Notes: generated by a model not told the origin, from the letters alone. A stretch of 64,000 nucleotides of DNA from Bactericera cockerelli (GCA_024516035.1 CM044955.1:54587257-54651256), one strand, 5' to 3'. Numbered from the stretch's first letter, positions 23,990-36,606 are shown. Made by a program: numbers and translations.

Positions 23990-24560
23990 CCTTATCCTCA
24001 TGCTTATTACTCTTCTCTCTTTCTTTTTGCTCTTCTATTTTCCTTATCCTTCTTCTATTTCTCATTAAAGTTTCCTCCTCCTCCTCCTCCTCCTCATGCT
24101 TATTACTCTTCTCTCTTTCTTTTTGCTCTTCTATTTTCCTTATCCTTCTTCTATTTCTCATTAAAGTTTCCTCCTCCATCTCCACCTCCTCCTCCTCATG
24201 CTTATTACTCTTCTCTCTCTCTTTTTACTCTTCTATTTTCCTTATCCTTCTTCTATTTCTCATTAAAGTTTCCTCCTCCTCCATCTCCTCCTCCTCCTCC
24301 TCATGCTTATTACTCTTCTCTCTTTCTTTTTGCTCTTCTATTTTCCTTATCCTTCTTCTATTTCTCATTAAAGTTTCCTCCTCCTGCTTATTTCTCTTCT
24401 CTCATTTTACTCTTCTATTTTCTTTTGTTTCTCCTTTTCCTTATCCTTCTTCTATTTCTCATTAAAGTTTTCTCCTCCTTCTCCTCCTCCTCCTGCTTAC
24501 TTCTCTTCTCTCTTTTTACTCTTCTATTTTCTTTTATTTCTCCTTTTCCTTATCCTTCTT
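23990..24560. repeat. ~100-bp CT-rich tandem repeat with (TCC)n
   Basis: Five to six units, each carrying 'cttatccttcttctatttct', 'cattaaagtttcctcctcct' and a (TCC)n stretch of variable length followed by 'tgcttattactcttctctct'. The arginine/glutamate-rich frame on the minus strand follows from the repeat. Confidence 0.85.
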
Positions 24561-25065
24561 ATATTTCTCATCAAAGTTTTCTCCATCCTCCTCTACTCAT
24601 TATAATTTAATTTTATACTCCTTCATTTTTTCTTTTCTTTATATTTCCTCCCTTTCTCTCTCTCTCTTGTTTCTTATCCTCTACAGTCTCCTTATTTCCT
24701 TGCTATTCTATCTTACACTATTATCCTTTCCCTTCTACTTCCTTTTATTTTTCAATTCTGTCTCTGCCTCAAGGGACGACCTTGAACCTAACTCACCCTC
24801 TACTCTTCCTCATCACACTCAACTTCCGGACTTGCCTCCTCCTATTTCTCTTTCCTTCTCCCTCTTCCTCAGCTGACATCGAATTTTCCAAATCTTTCCG
24901 AAATGTGTTGTTTACTGGAACAAAGAAATCGGGTCAAATCTTTGGCCCGAGTATACCGAGATCAAAGGGAAGAAAATCTTCTGTGGTGTACCCATCGAAT
25001 ATAAATAAACTCGTCCCTTAGTGGGTAGAATAAAATATTCAACCCACTTTTCCCTCTATTCATAT

Positions 25066-25440
25066 TCCATATTACTTCCGAGAAATCTCCAATGTTAGAA
25101 ATTGGCAGTATTGTGTTCGTTTTTGTCCAAATAAATGAGTGTTTCACAAAGTTCATTTATAATTATTTTTTCATAAAATATAATTTAGCTCTGATATTTA
25201 AGAAAATCAAAAATTTGGGATAAAAAAGTGAAAAAATAAGGTCTACGGCTTTGCCGATACAATTTTTTGTGGACTATGGAACGTAGAAAAAATGGTATTC
25301 TACCATATAAAACAAATATGAAGAAAATCGATCAAGTGGTTTTGGAAATACAAGTGATTAGTATAAAATTTCAAAATTGCCACGTGTATATTATGTGAAC
25401 CAATCACGAAGAATTATCGTGTCCATAATTGGCAGTGTAT
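25066..25440 (+). mobile_element. Dispersed element, family G
   Basis: Begins 'attacttccgagaaatctcc' and ends near 'ccataattggcagtgtattt', with the shared inner text 'gaagaaaatcgatcaagtgg'. It is shorter than 8372-8890 through internal loss after 'gttcatttataattattttt'. Confidence 0.65.
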
Positions 25441-25477
25441 TTTTCCTTTGTTTCCACTACCATCCATCCTTCACTGT

Positions 25478-25620
25478 GTCAATCCCGAGGTGGTTAAGGC
25501 GCTAGTCTGGCAATCCAGGTAGCGTGGGGACCCAATGCATCAGATTTTCCACAATTATTTGAGTATATGACCACCATCATAATGGCAGTCTTGAGGGTTG
25601 GGTGGTAGAAAATGTTTTAA
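25478..25620 (+). mobile_element. SINE family A, diverged and gapped
   Basis: Head 'gctagtctggcaatccaggt' and body 'gagggttgggtggtagaaaa' are present, but the B box is lost between 'agcgtgggga' and 'cccaatgcat'. Confidence 0.65.
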
Positions 25621-25827
25621 GTTGTTGTATTGTCCGGCCGGTGCGTTGGTGGCGTGGCCTTCACCGAATATTTCTGATGGTCTCTAACTAAGTCAGTAAA
25701 TAATAGTTTCAGTGTATTCTGTCTTGTTAAACATTTAATAGAACTATTTTCAGCTCGTCCTGAGCCACAGGACGTTTTTGTTGTTGTTGTATTTTTTTTT
25801 AACTGTTCCAAACGAAGATTCCAAACG

Positions 25828-26044
25828 AAGAGCACTTGTAGTCAAGTGGTTAACGCGCTAGTCTGGTAATCCAGGTAGCGTAGGGATCCGTTGGTTCATA
25901 TCCCACCCAGTGCACGAATTTTTCCTCATTAATTTGAGTTTGTGACCTCATAATAATAAAATTCTGAGGGTTAGGTGGTAGAAAATGCTTTGAGCATTAA
26001 CCTCGCCTGGTGGTTACCTTCCACTAAAGAGTATTATTATTATT
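25828..26044 (+). mobile_element. tRNA-derived SINE, family A
   Basis: Near-complete + strand copy: 'gcacttgtagtcaagtggtt', 'aacgcgctagtctggtaatc', weakened B box 'ggttcatatccc', body 'tgagggttaggtggtagaaa', 'cctcgcctggtggttacctt' and (ATT)n tail ending at 26044. Confidence 0.88.
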
Positions 26045-26264
26045 GTTTCTCTTTCGGTCTCGAACTGGTTCTTTAAGTCTTCTTTTAGAGAAAGTACGTG
26101 GCTCACAATATGTTTTCAAACGTCATTCGAAAATGATTTGTACTTTTGTGTTCAGCTTATCTTTTCCCTCTCACGCAATCATGGCTCTTCTTATCTTTGA
26201 TTCTTCTTCTTGTCTTACTTTCCTAATTCTTTTTCCTTAATTTTCTACTTCTTATCTCCTACAT

Positions 26265-26392
26265 TGACTTGGTTCTGGGGGCCCTTGTCAATTATTAGCC
26301 TCCTTGTATAGACAGTGGTAGAAGTGCTAAGTCATTACTCCACTGTCTGGCTACCATCGTTCACGATGACGCCACCCTATGATGATATCTCC
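26265..26392 (+). repeat. Dispersed repeat, family K
   Basis: 'cttgtcaattattagcctcc', 'agacagtggtagaagtgcta' and 'taccatcgttcacgatgacg' recur inverted at 28310-28480 and direct at 48240-48372. The 30-94-aa frames through it are not genes. Confidence 0.7.
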
Positions 26393-27589
26393 TACTACTT
26401 CGTTATCATTTTTCTTTCTCACATTTCTGATTTTCAGCCTGGGAGCAAAGATTTATTCTCTCGTCTTCCTTTTAAGCTTCTCTACTTCTGTCTCTTTCTT
26501 TACCTCCTCTTTTTCATCTCCCTCTGTTTGTATGTTATCTGCTTTTGTCCTTGGAGTTGTGTCTCTTCCTTCTCTGTGAAGACTATTTTTGAAGAGTAAT
26601 GAAAAATGTAGTTGTTGCAATATTTGCTCTTCTATTTTTATTTACCTGATATTGAAGATAGGAAATTTGTTAGATGAAAGATTATTTGTAGATTACAACA
26701 CAATTGAGATGCTAGTAATATTTAACAAAGGAATTTAAGTACAATTTTGTATCTTCAACCTTCCATTTGGAACTTCCAAAAATCATTGCTCAGATGTACA
26801 TAAATATGTTGTTAAATTTATGTGTTTTATTTTTCTGCAATTCTAGCTACAATTCTAGAACACAATCTTTAGTGTGGCGTCTTCGACTCTGAAGGTATAA
26901 TCCCATATATTTTGAATTAGTCTCAGCCAAAGTTCACGGTCTAAAACATTTCTCTTTCATTCTTCAAAGACTCAGCCTCATCCATTCCTTGACATCTTCC
27001 ATTTATTTTCTTCTCTGTCTTCCAAGATCTTTCTTCCTTCTAATATATTCAATATCAATTTCTCTGCAGATGGCAGTAAGATGTGATCACAATCACTTCA
27101 TGCAAAATGTCAGCGATACCTTTTCAGAGAAAGTATTTTTTATATTTTTAGAGTGTGCTAGACAGAAGTCTAATTATCGGTCATTATTATAATACATAGT
27201 AAGTTTTATTATAAAGAAAAAACAAAAAGATTGAGCAAAGATACAAGAACAAAAAAGAGAATGAAGCTAATGTCCTACCTATAGGGCGGGTTATGGCATG
27301 TGGCAATCTCTTCCACCCAACCTCGCTATTGTCTAAATATCCCATTAAACTTGTTGCACTGTCTCAAGGATGACATTCTATATTATTATGTTTTACTACT
27401 TGTGATATTACTTTTGAACATTATTTTATTTTAATCTTTGTATTTATTGACATTTTTATTGTTGACATTGTAAATAGGGCTATTCCCGTACACCGGGTAT
27501 TTATTATTATTATAACGGTATATTATTTATTCGAAGAACTGAAATTACGTTATAAATATAGTTATGTGAGTTATTTAAATGTAAAATAA

Positions 27590-27871
<282 letters not shown>

Positions 27872-28309
27872 TAGATTGAATATTATTATCTTTATTTAGT
27901 ATTTTTTACACATGTTTTTTAAGCATCTGAAATGACTTTTTTTGGAAATTTTCAGCTTCATTAGTGGAGGTTTATTTTCATTATTTTATTGACTGCCACA
28001 GGATGACTTTTATTATCAGTTAGTCAAAAAAGAAAAGTGAGAAGTTGTACAAGATAGGAATGAAGAACATATTTGCACAGCTATGCCGAGATAAAAGGCT
28101 CGCTTCATCAGACAGTAAATCTGAATAATTTAGAACTAAAGGAACTTTAAAAATTTGGAAAACATTAAGGAATCATTTCAGAATCTATGAATTTATATCG
28201 TCTTTTACTCACTTAATGAAGAATCCTCTTGAGTTATTATTATTATATCAAGCGTTATTAGTGGGACGAAGTATACAATATTTAGAATATAAAATAGTTT
28301 GAAAATTAA

Positions 28310-28480
28310 TCATCATGTCATCATAGGGTGTCGTCATCGTGAACGATGGTAGCCAGTCATCAGTGGAATGACTCAGCACTTCTACCACTGTCTTTACAAA
28401 GAGGCTAATAATTGACATGTGCCCCCAGAACCAAGCCAATGCTGGTCTACTCCCTGTTTATAGTCCCCAGCCAGAATGAT
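28310..28480 (-). repeat. Dispersed repeat, family K (inverted copy)
   Basis: Reverse complement of the 26265-26392 text ('cgtgaacgatggtagccagt', 'cttctaccactgtctttaca'), followed by a single unit of the 'ctccctgtttatagtcccca' motif that is tandemly repeated at 48050-48245. Confidence 0.7.
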
Positions 28481-28525
28481 GAATATTAATAAAATAATAA
28501 ATCAAGTCTCAAAGCCATTTTAAAT

Positions 28526-29563
28526 TTGGACATCAATGATATTCAATGGAAACAAGCAAGTCTCCCAGTAAAACAAGGTGGGATTGGAATCAGAAGTTTA
28601 TCTGATTTGAGTCTCCCTACTTTTCTCTCATCGTGCTCAGGAGTGATGCCACTTGTCTCCATCATTCTCAACAAACCTGTTGACAATGTGGTTATTAACT
28701 CTTGTTCACAAGGAATGCAAATGTGGGAGGTTAAATATAATGAGATTCCTGAGTTAAAAAACCAACAACGAAAATGGGATGACATTGTAATTAAAAATAA
28801 GATTCAACAAGAAATGATCTTTGAAAATACTATTGATGTTGCCAGAATGAAATCATTACAGAACAATGAGTCGGGCGCATGGCTAAATGTGTATCCATCA
28901 AAAAACATTGGAACTTTAATGAATGACCAGAGTTTTCAAATGTGTATTGGACAAAGATTGGGATGTGACATTTGTAGAAAGTTTACGTGTAAGTGTGGTC
29001 AAACTGTTGATGAAAAAGGATTGCATCCTTTGTCCTGCGAAAAGAGTTCTGGAAGATATTTCAGACATGCAGAAGTTAACAACATTCTGAAAAGAGCATT
29101 GTGTAGTATTGACATTCCTGCACAATTAGAACCTACTGGTTTAGACAGAAACGATGGCAAGAGACCAGATGGGGCCACAATAATTCCATGGCGCTTGGGA
29201 CAAAGTCTTGTTTGGGATTTTACATGTACAGATACCTTTGCACCAAGCTACATAAACCAAACATGCAAAAATGCTGGTGCTGCTGCACAAATGGCAGTTC
29301 AAAGGAAGCACTCAAAGTACTCAATGATAAAATCAAGAGGAGTAGAGCTTGTTGTGTTGGCAGTGGAGACAATGGGAGTGTGGTGTGAAGAGGGAAAGAA
29401 ATGGATTCAGGAGATAGGAAAAAAGATGATAGAGAAGACAGGGAACACGGAATCGATGAGTCACCTAATAGCTAAAATAAGCATGACCATCCAGAGAGGT
29501 AATGCTGCCAGCGTGTTAGGAGCATTGCCATCAGAAGAATTGACTTCAATGTTCTATCTGTAA
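28526..29563 (+). mobile_element. Retroelement C-terminal ORF with restriction-like endonuclease
   Basis: An uninterrupted 345-aa frame inside the membralin intron. Residues ~14-27 read LPVKQGGIGIRSLS, the post-RT motif of many retroelement polyproteins. At ~150-170 a C-C-H-C knuckle appears (CKCG...GLHPLSC). Then RYFRHAEVNN, KRPDG and LVWDFTCTDTF follow, matching the R/H-N ... PD ... D layout of the PD-(D/E)XK restriction-like endonuclease in R2/CRE-type retroelements. The C-terminal AVQRGNAASVLGALP is also typical of this family. No RT domain lies upstream (5'-truncated), and the stop at 29561-29563 is followed by AATAAA at 29569. The intact frame suggests a young insertion. It sits in the same orientation as the host gene. 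The exact clade is uncertain. Confidence 0.75.
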
Positions 29564-29814
29564 CTTTTAATAAAACATATATAATTTAGTTCATTTTCCG
29601 TCCGAAAATAAAGAAGAAAATAATACCAATGTCCTATCTAAAGGGCGGGGTTATTGCCTGCGGCAATCTCTTCCACCCAAACCTTAGGGTGGAAGAGATA
29701 AGGATTCAACCTAATACTTCCCCACCCTGGTGTGAAATCCTGCACTAAACACCTGATCTGAATTTGGGTCGAATTGGGAGGATTCAGTCATTCAGATCAG
29801 GTCCACGTCCTGAA

Positions 29815-30025
29815 TTTTATTAATCAGGACGGGGTTTTTTATCTTCTTTTTGCTGGAAATCGATGCTGGAAAAAAACCACATTCACCTCACTCAGGTCGA
29901 GTTCTGCAGGAAATGCAGACCTCACTTGATCTTCAACTGTGGGATGTGACGGAATTTGTTGTTGGAAAATTCTGCTCAACCTAAGAATTGAACTCACGAC
30001 CATTAGCATTAAACCACAGAGCTAT
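29815..30025 (-). mobile_element. SINE family F-like, diverged
   Basis: Minus strand begins 'agctctgtggtttaatgcta', has 'cgtgagttcaattc' in the B-box position and ends in the 'aaccccgtcctgattaataa' body. The direct repeat 'aatgtcctatctaaagggcg' lies just left of it at 29629 and again at 27272 ('aatgtcctacctatagggcg'). Confidence 0.55.
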
Positions 30026-30109
30026 TCTACTTCTCCTTTTTTTCTCATTTACCTTGTTATATCTTTACATTTTTTCAACTATACTTACTTTCTTTCTTCC
30101 TTATTATCC

Positions 30110-30114
30110 TCTCT

Positions 30115-30173
<59 letters not shown>

Positions 30174-30480
30174 TTATCCTTCTCCTTCTCCCCTCCAGTC
30201 CCCCTTCCTGTTTCTAGTGTTTTTATCCGAGAGCTTATTATGGCACGAAAGAAATCTCACGTCCTGATTTAATTGATATTTTTCCGAGAAAAAGAAATAA
30301 GGAACGCTCTCCCGGAGTCTTTATCTCACCTTGCCCCCCCTCTCCCTCCCCTCCTACTCTCTCTCTCTCTCTCTCTCTATCTATCTCTCTCTCTCTCTCT
30401 CTCTCTCTCCTTCCCCCTCTCTCTCTCTCTCTCTTTCTTTCTTTATCTCTCCTTCTCTCCCTCTCTCTCCCACCTATCCC
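30110..30480. repeat. (CT)n microsatellites
   Basis: A pure (TC)n run at about 30117-30171 and a second block at 30357-30465 with 'ctatctatc' and 'ctttctttc' interruptions. Low complexity inside the membralin intron. Confidence 0.9.
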
Positions 30481-30682
30481 TCCTTGCTTCCGAGACGGGA
30501 GACGGGGGGGGTACATTATCTCAAGCCAGACATGATGTACAGGTAGGTAGATACCACCAATCCTCCCTTCCTTCTCTCCCCCTCTCTCCTTCGTGCTGGA
30601 AATGATATTCAGGTGAAGGTAGACCCACCCTCCTCCTCTTCTCTCACTGGAAAAGATATTAAACCAGAAAGCTGTTCGGAAT

Positions 30683-30990
30683 TGTAATCACAGAGTGAAG
30701 TTTCTAGTAATGGGGGGTAGACTTGAGCTAATCACGGAATGAAGTTTCTAGTAATGGGTAGACTTGGGCTAATCACAGAATTAAGTTTCTAGTAATGGAA
30801 CGACTTGAGCTAATCACGGAATGAAGTTTCTAGTAATGGGACGACTTGAGCTAATCACAGAATGAAGTTTCTAGTATAGGGGTATAGGGTAGACTTGAGC
30901 TAATCACGGAATGAAATTTCTAGTAATGGGTAGACTTGAGCTAATCACATAATGAAGTTTCTAGTAATGGGTAGACTTGAGCTAATAGTC
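30683..30990. repeat. 41-bp minisatellite
   Basis: About seven units of aatgaagtttctagtaatgg / gtagacttgagctaatcacg / g. Units differ mainly in the number of G residues after 'taat'. It lies within the membralin intron. Confidence 0.9.
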
Positions 30991-31019
30991 TAACTTCATG
31001 TTTATTTTTCTTAAAATTT

Positions 31020-31400
31020 TTCTCTGTCTCTCTCTTTTATTCCACCTATGCTTCCTTTTCTTCACAAATACCTGCCTTCCCTCACTTAAAATCTTCTTCT
31101 ATCCTATCCACTTCCCTTCATCTTCCTCTTCTCTCTCCCCCACCCAACCTTTCTACTCTTTCTCTCTCTCCCTCTGTTTCTCCACTACTCTGCTCTTTAT
31201 TTTCTTCACACATTTCAGCCCGTATTCACCTACACTCCAAATCTTTCTCCTCCCACACCCCCTTTTTCTTCCTCCCCCTACATATTTGACTCCAGCTTCT
31301 CTCCTCTCCCTCTCCCCTCTCCCTCTCTCCCTTTCTCTCTCCCTTTCTCTCTCCCTTTCTCTCTCCCTCTCTCTCCCTCCCTCTCTCCTCTTCTCATATT
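31020..31400. repeat. Pyrimidine-rich tract
   Basis: CT-rich sequence with a 'ccctttctctct' tandem at about 31320-31365. The open frames are compositional. Confidence 0.8.
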
Positions 31401-31790
31401 CAAGCCTATATCCACCTCTTAACTTAACAAGAAGTTTTCGTTCCATCTGATTGAGTTTGCTCAACATTTTCTCGCACACCGTCTGGGCTTGAACCCCACC
31501 CCACCCTGCCACCTTCTGGAAGGTGGAGGAGGGGGGAGGGGGGGTGGTTTACAGCGTATTGGTTTCGTGTACACTTTTGTTCCCCGTGCAAACATTTTGA
31601 CTCCACTTTGCATTCATTTCTATAAGAGCAGTAGATAGATAGATAAATTTTAATTGTAATAAAATCAGATTTTGTTACAATGGCTATAAGAGGAGTATTT
31701 TGTCAAGTAATTTTTAAGTTTTTATTTTTATCAAGGTGCGTTTATCAACTGTCACATAGATTAGTTAACTAATTATATTTCATCTACGAC

Positions 31791-31930
31791 TGACCTCAGT
31801 AGCTTGATCGATGGCGGACTTGTAACCTGGAGGCCGGTGGTTCAAGTCCGGGTTTCAGCATAGATTTAGTAAAGCGAATTTGAGTAGTTGTGATATCACT
31901 TACATAGGTGATTAACACGAGTATAATAAT
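31791..31930 (+). mobile_element. tRNA-derived SINE, family B
   Basis: 'tgacctcagtagcttgatcg', 'aacctggaggccggtggttc', 'aagtccgggtttcagcatag' and the tail 'gtgattaacacgagtataat'. Good copy, + strand, in the membralin intron. Confidence 0.82.
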
Positions 31931-34200
31931 TTAAAATTTAACTATTTAATCAACGCTTAATTTTAGTCAATGGTTAACGTCCATTGGTATTCCTATTGAC
32001 AAATATTCAATCATGTCATTGAGAAACACACAAATAGCACTAATCAGCTGATTAGCTAATTATCACTCTTATTAATGTCATTGATAAATGGATCCGGAAT
32101 AGTAGAAATTAATAGATATTAGGAAAAGTGTAGGAAAAAGACCATAAAAAATACAAAATGGCTATTTCTCACTACCAGGCCCGAATTCATGAACGTTGCT
32201 GTGGTGGTAACTACTATAGTATCTGATTTCAGTTATGTGATTTGTGGCTGTTAGTTACCATGGTTAATAACAATAGTAATCTCCGCTTTAGCGTCGTTCA
32301 CCGATTCGGGCCCTACATTGGGTGAGTATTTTGTAGCCCCTAACCCACTGAACATCCTCAGTTCGAATTGACATCTAATCACCCTGTATGCAAGCCCACC
32401 AGTACCAAACGGGTCGCCCTGTACGACAAGTTTCACAAGATTGGAATTTTTCCCCAATCAAAAAGTTTCGTTCCAGAGGATTGTGATGATTATGTTTGTT
32501 GCGATATTAATTTGTAAGGAGCTTAACTTGTAGCTCAGTGGAGTCTTAATTCTTAATACTCGCTGAGGGTGGGGGATATTGAGGAGGAAAGAGATTGGGA
32601 GAGTAGGAGAGAAAAATAGGGAGGGAGTAAGAAAAAAAGGAAGGAGAGAGAGGGAAAAATCTCCTGTAGAAATTTAGGACGAAGTAATCTTCATTATTCG
32701 GCGTACGACCGAGCAATTTACGTAAAACAATATAACGCAAGCCATTTTCACGTAATTTCTTGACTTATAATTTCCATGATTTGTACAAAGCATAGACTTT
32801 ATGCATACGCTCGGGCCAACTTATTACTCACAAAATCAATGAGATATTCTATTTAGTGTGAGCAAGTAGGTAATAGTAAAAGAAGTAGTCCTGGTCCTGA
32901 GTTACAGTCATTTCTCTAGTTAGTATTATAAAAAAAATAAGTATTTTTTTCAATATAGTAATTTAGACCCATGAAATTGAAATTCAGCACAAACTAAGTG
33001 GTAGAAGATGAACAGTGAATCGAGAAATTTGAGTGTGATACGCGGGGAAACTGGACTTATGTAGCTTTGCTTGGGATTAAGTTTTGTCCACGTGCTTGTG
33101 ATTAAACGAACAACTTCTTTTGGATCATCTGGTTTTTACTTAATAAATATTATACTCGTTAATTAAAAGAAAACCTCAATGAATTAAATATTGAAATTGT
33201 TTGTTTTATTTTGTACAAACTTATATCATCAGATCATCCACATTTAATTACAGACGAAGAGAAAATAGTGAGAAAAAAAAAAGGATACATTTTAAAGGAA
33301 GTGGAAATCAGAGAAGAAAAAAGAAAAAAATTATCTACACCTCTATCAGTCTATGTAAGTGAACGGAACAATATTAATAGCCCCATCATAGTCCATTGCT
33401 CAAAAGTAGAAAGCTAAAGACCACGGCATTTATTCAGTCCTCCGTGTCCCCTTCTCCTTGCTACCGAACAAAATTAGTACACAAAAACAAAGGATAAGGA
33501 CAAATTGAGAGCTAAGAATCATACTGGCGTGAACTACTTTCCTTATTAATTTTATTTCGATGACCAGTCTTTATTAGGTGGTAAAGGTCCATTAGGTGGT
33601 AAAGGTTAGGTTAGGTGGTAAAAGGATGTGGCTGCATGTTCTGCTCAAATTTTCAAAAAATTTAATATCAAAATATTAGTTACCAATTTTTCTAATATCT
33701 TATAATAGTTTAGCAAGAATTAGAAAAGTAAAAAGGAAGTAGAGAGAGAAAAATAAGTTGAAAAAGGTAAAGAGATAAAAGGAGACGAAGGGGAAATTTA
33801 AGAAGGAGAAAGAGAGATAAAGCGATAGGAAAGAAGATAAAAGAGAATGAGAAAAAGGAAAGAGAGAAGAGAAAAGAAACACAGAAGGAAAAAAAGCATA
33901 AGCAGGCGGAAATTTGTCAAAGAGAGAGAAGGAAGAGAACAGGGGAAATGAATAATGAAAGAAGGGGAAAAAGTGAGGAAGGAGAGGGAAAGCTGTTTTG
34001 ATTCGCTTTCAAAGTGTTGTTGTTTGATAAGTTTCTTGTCGAGATTGTTATCACTGTGCACTTGGCGGAAAGGATTAGAAGTGCGACTTTCTCAATTAGC
34101 AATTTCACGGGAGGTGGAGAATTATCTTCATCTTACAACTTCTCACTTTGATTTGTGACTGACTGACTAGAATAGGTATTGCTTCCTTGTCCGTGAGATC
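31931..34200. other. Membralin intron, mostly unannotated
   Basis: No coding exon is supported. The 68-aa frame at 33211-33417 (Lys/Glu-rich, no family recognised) lacks supporting context. Purine-rich stretches occur at 32580-32660 and 33720-33990; 'ggtaaaggttaggttaggtgg' near 33592-33620 is a short tandem. The remainder is AT-rich. Confidence 0.45.
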
Positions 34201-34432
34201 TTACCCGTGGTGGAAGGATTTTATGGATGCCTGAATTTAACCTCCAACCTTCCAATCACTTCTAGCCAACCATATCAATCTCACCCAGACAGGAATTGCC
34301 AACCTCACGTGTTTTCTATTTGGGAGGAAATATTTTTATTTATTTTAAACATCTTATACATTTACCAACAATGAGCACTTATTGTATTATGTTGTTCAAG
34401 TAAACTAATTCAATATCTTCCTCTGTTTGCAG

Positions 34433-34897
34433 CACTCCAAGCTCTACTTCTACCACCACTACGAGCTGCCACTGATCCTGCGCACAGCTCATCTGCGCCA
34501 AGCGGTGCTGCGCGCGCAAGAGTTCGAGTCTTTCTCCCAACAGAATCCGCCAGAGAGCGCCACGGTGGACAGCGGGGGCGCTGACGCACCCGACGATCTC
34601 GCCGATCAGCGCTTGATCGTACCGCGACTGCGCCCCTTCCGCATCACGAACTTGCTGACGCGGCGCCGATATTTCCCGTCCTGGATCCCGAGCACGCTGC
34701 GCCGACGGAATCCGCGCGAGGAGAACAACAACCGTGCGCCCCCCCGCCCCGAGGAGCGGCTGAGCGTGACGGATCGCCTGCTGAATCAACTGTTCTTCGG
34801 GTTCTCGAATGCGGACTCGACGCGAAGGACGGAAGAAGCACAGAGGCCGGCGACCTATTCAGTCCCCACGGCCGCCCGGGACGGGACCAGTACTTAA
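34433..34897 (+). CDS. Membralin (TMEM259 family), terminal coding exon
   Basis: Opens after acceptor 'ttcctctgtttgcag' and reads HSKLYFYHHYELPLILRTAH, directly continuing the conserved membralin block from 27832 (phase 0), then 134 further residues to a TAA at 34895-34897. After the conserved HHYELPxIL segment, which follows the last membrane span, the tail is divergent and low in hydrophobicity. It is rich in Arg, Pro and acidic patches (VPRLRPFRITNLLTRRRYFP; RNPREENNNRAPPRPEERLS), as expected for the variable cytosolic tail of this family. The exon is strikingly GC-rich compared with its AT-rich surroundings. Intron length from the previous exon is 6600 bp. Confidence 0.88.
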   Translation, partial: HSKLYFYHHYELPLILRTAHLRQAVLRAQEFESFSQQNPPESATVDSGGADAPDDLADQRLIVPRLRPFRITNLLTRRRYFPSWIPSTLRRRNPREENNNRAPPRPEERLSVTDRLLNQLFFGFSNADSTRRTEEAQRPATYSVPTAARDGTST

Positions 34898-35280
34898 TGA
34901 GACCTGCTGATTGTGATTAGTGATTCAGACTGGAATCGTGAGACGGGTTGCTTTCAAGTTTGGCAGGCGCTGACTGATGATGAGCGATTCACACCGTGAC
35001 GTCCTATCGAGATTATTCCCCATAGTTTTCCTGTTGGTGCGGATCAGTCAGCAGCAGGATGCGCACGCATGCTTGTACTTAGTAGCTACATTAGTCCGCA
35101 CTTCATTTGTTGCCTAATTAACCAGTATATGCACATGAGATAAGCCTCATTTGTCACATCACTATGTGAATTTTCATTTTAATCTGAGTGCTGACGCACT
35201 TGAAAGACTCCCGCTTCAGGTTCCTCCTTTAGTTTAAGTTGTGATTTCCTTTCTTTGTCTTTTTTTAACCTTCCGATCCC
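34898..35280 (+). other. Probable membralin 3' UTR start
   Basis: Sequence directly after the stop; GC content declines from exon level to background. No AATAAA is seen before 35280, so the true transcript end is unknown and may lie past the CT tract. Confidence 0.4.
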
Positions 35281-35282
35281 TC

Positions 35283-35288
35283 TTTCTC

Positions 35289-35348
<60 letters not shown>

Positions 35349-35375
35349 CCTCCCTCCCTCCCTCCCTCTCCTTCT
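35283..35375. repeat. (CT)n/(CCCT)n microsatellite
   Basis: A perfect (TC)n run of about 55 bp followed by (TCCC)n. It lies about 390 bp past the membralin stop and could be in its 3' UTR. Confidence 0.9.
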
Positions 35376-35784
35376 CCCCAACTTCCTTCCCTTGCCTGTC
35401 CAGACTTGTTTTGTTTACATGCTGAACACATTGGATTGAAGACATAAACACTCGTTAAGTCAGCATATTTGTTGAATGCATTTGTTAGAAATGACCTTTC
35501 TACAAAAAATTTTTCTTTCTTATATAGATTTTTCACAGGAACATTAACTTGTTTTGTGCAAATAAGTATTATACTTGTGTGGTTTTAGAATCTTGTGGGT
35601 ATGTTGGTACAACCTGTAGTTATTGAATAGGTTCACGACATTACAACATTTAAACAGGTAAAACAAATCTACTACTTAAACATGTTGCTGCACGTTTATA
35701 GAAAAAAATTGTTTATTTCTTATGAGGACTCAGAAGTTGTTTATTACAAATCTCTTTTGTTGGCCTCATGATTGAGAACACTAA

Positions 35785-36537
35785 TCTATATCTATAAAAG
35801 AAAGCTGTCTGTATGTATGTATGTGTGTATGTATGTATGTATGTGTGTATGTATGTTCTTTATACAAATCCACACCGTTTGACCGAGAAACCTGAAATTT
35901 TGCACATAGGTCCGCTTGGATCAGGAAATTCTTCTAGGCTAGATTATATCTCCCTGAGGTTAAGCTACAATGAGTAAGGATAAAAATGGATGGGTGACGC
36001 AAAAAAAATGCACGTTTTTTGACATAAATGACATTTTTTCTCGAAATTTGTCGCGACGACCTATCAACTCAAAGCGAGAAAGTTTTAGGCAAGGGCTTGA
36101 GCTTTCAATTGACATATCGATCGCGAATTTCTGATGAGCCGTTCTTGAGCTACGCCGGGTAAGGTAAAAAAATGGATGGGTAACATGTAAAATATTCACG
36201 TTTTTTGACCTAAATGACATTTTTTCTCGAAATTTGAAGTGACGACCTATCAACTCAGAGCGAGAAAGTTTTAGGCAAGGGTTTAGGCTTTCATTTGACA
36301 TATTGATCGCGAAATTCTGATGAGCCATTCTTGAGCTACGCCGGGGAAGGCCAGAAAATAGATGGGCGACAAAAAATATTCAGGTTTTTTTTCAAACCTA
36401 AATGACATTTTGTGTGTGTGTGTGTGGTGTGTGTGTGTGTGTGTGTGGTGTGTGTGTGTGTGGTGTGTTGTGTGTGTGTGGTGTGTGGTGTGTGGTGTGG
36501 TGTGTGTGTGGTGTGTGTGTGTGTGTGTGTGTGTGTG

Positions 36538-36603
<66 letters not shown>

Positions 36604-36606
36604 TGG

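Noticed and set aside
23880..24185. Arg/Glu coiled-coil-like protein (101 aa, minus)
   Set aside because: It is generated by the ~100-bp CT-rich tandem repeat; the repeated peptide mirrors the DNA repeat exactly.
27061..27192. Upstream membralin exon after 'ttctctgcag' at 27061-27069
   Set aside because: The frame (MAVRCDHNHFMQNVSDTFSE) does not resemble the membralin segment that should precede the conserved exon.
33211..33417. Small Lys/Glu-rich protein in the membralin intron
   Set aside because: 68 aa, no family, no splice or promoter context.
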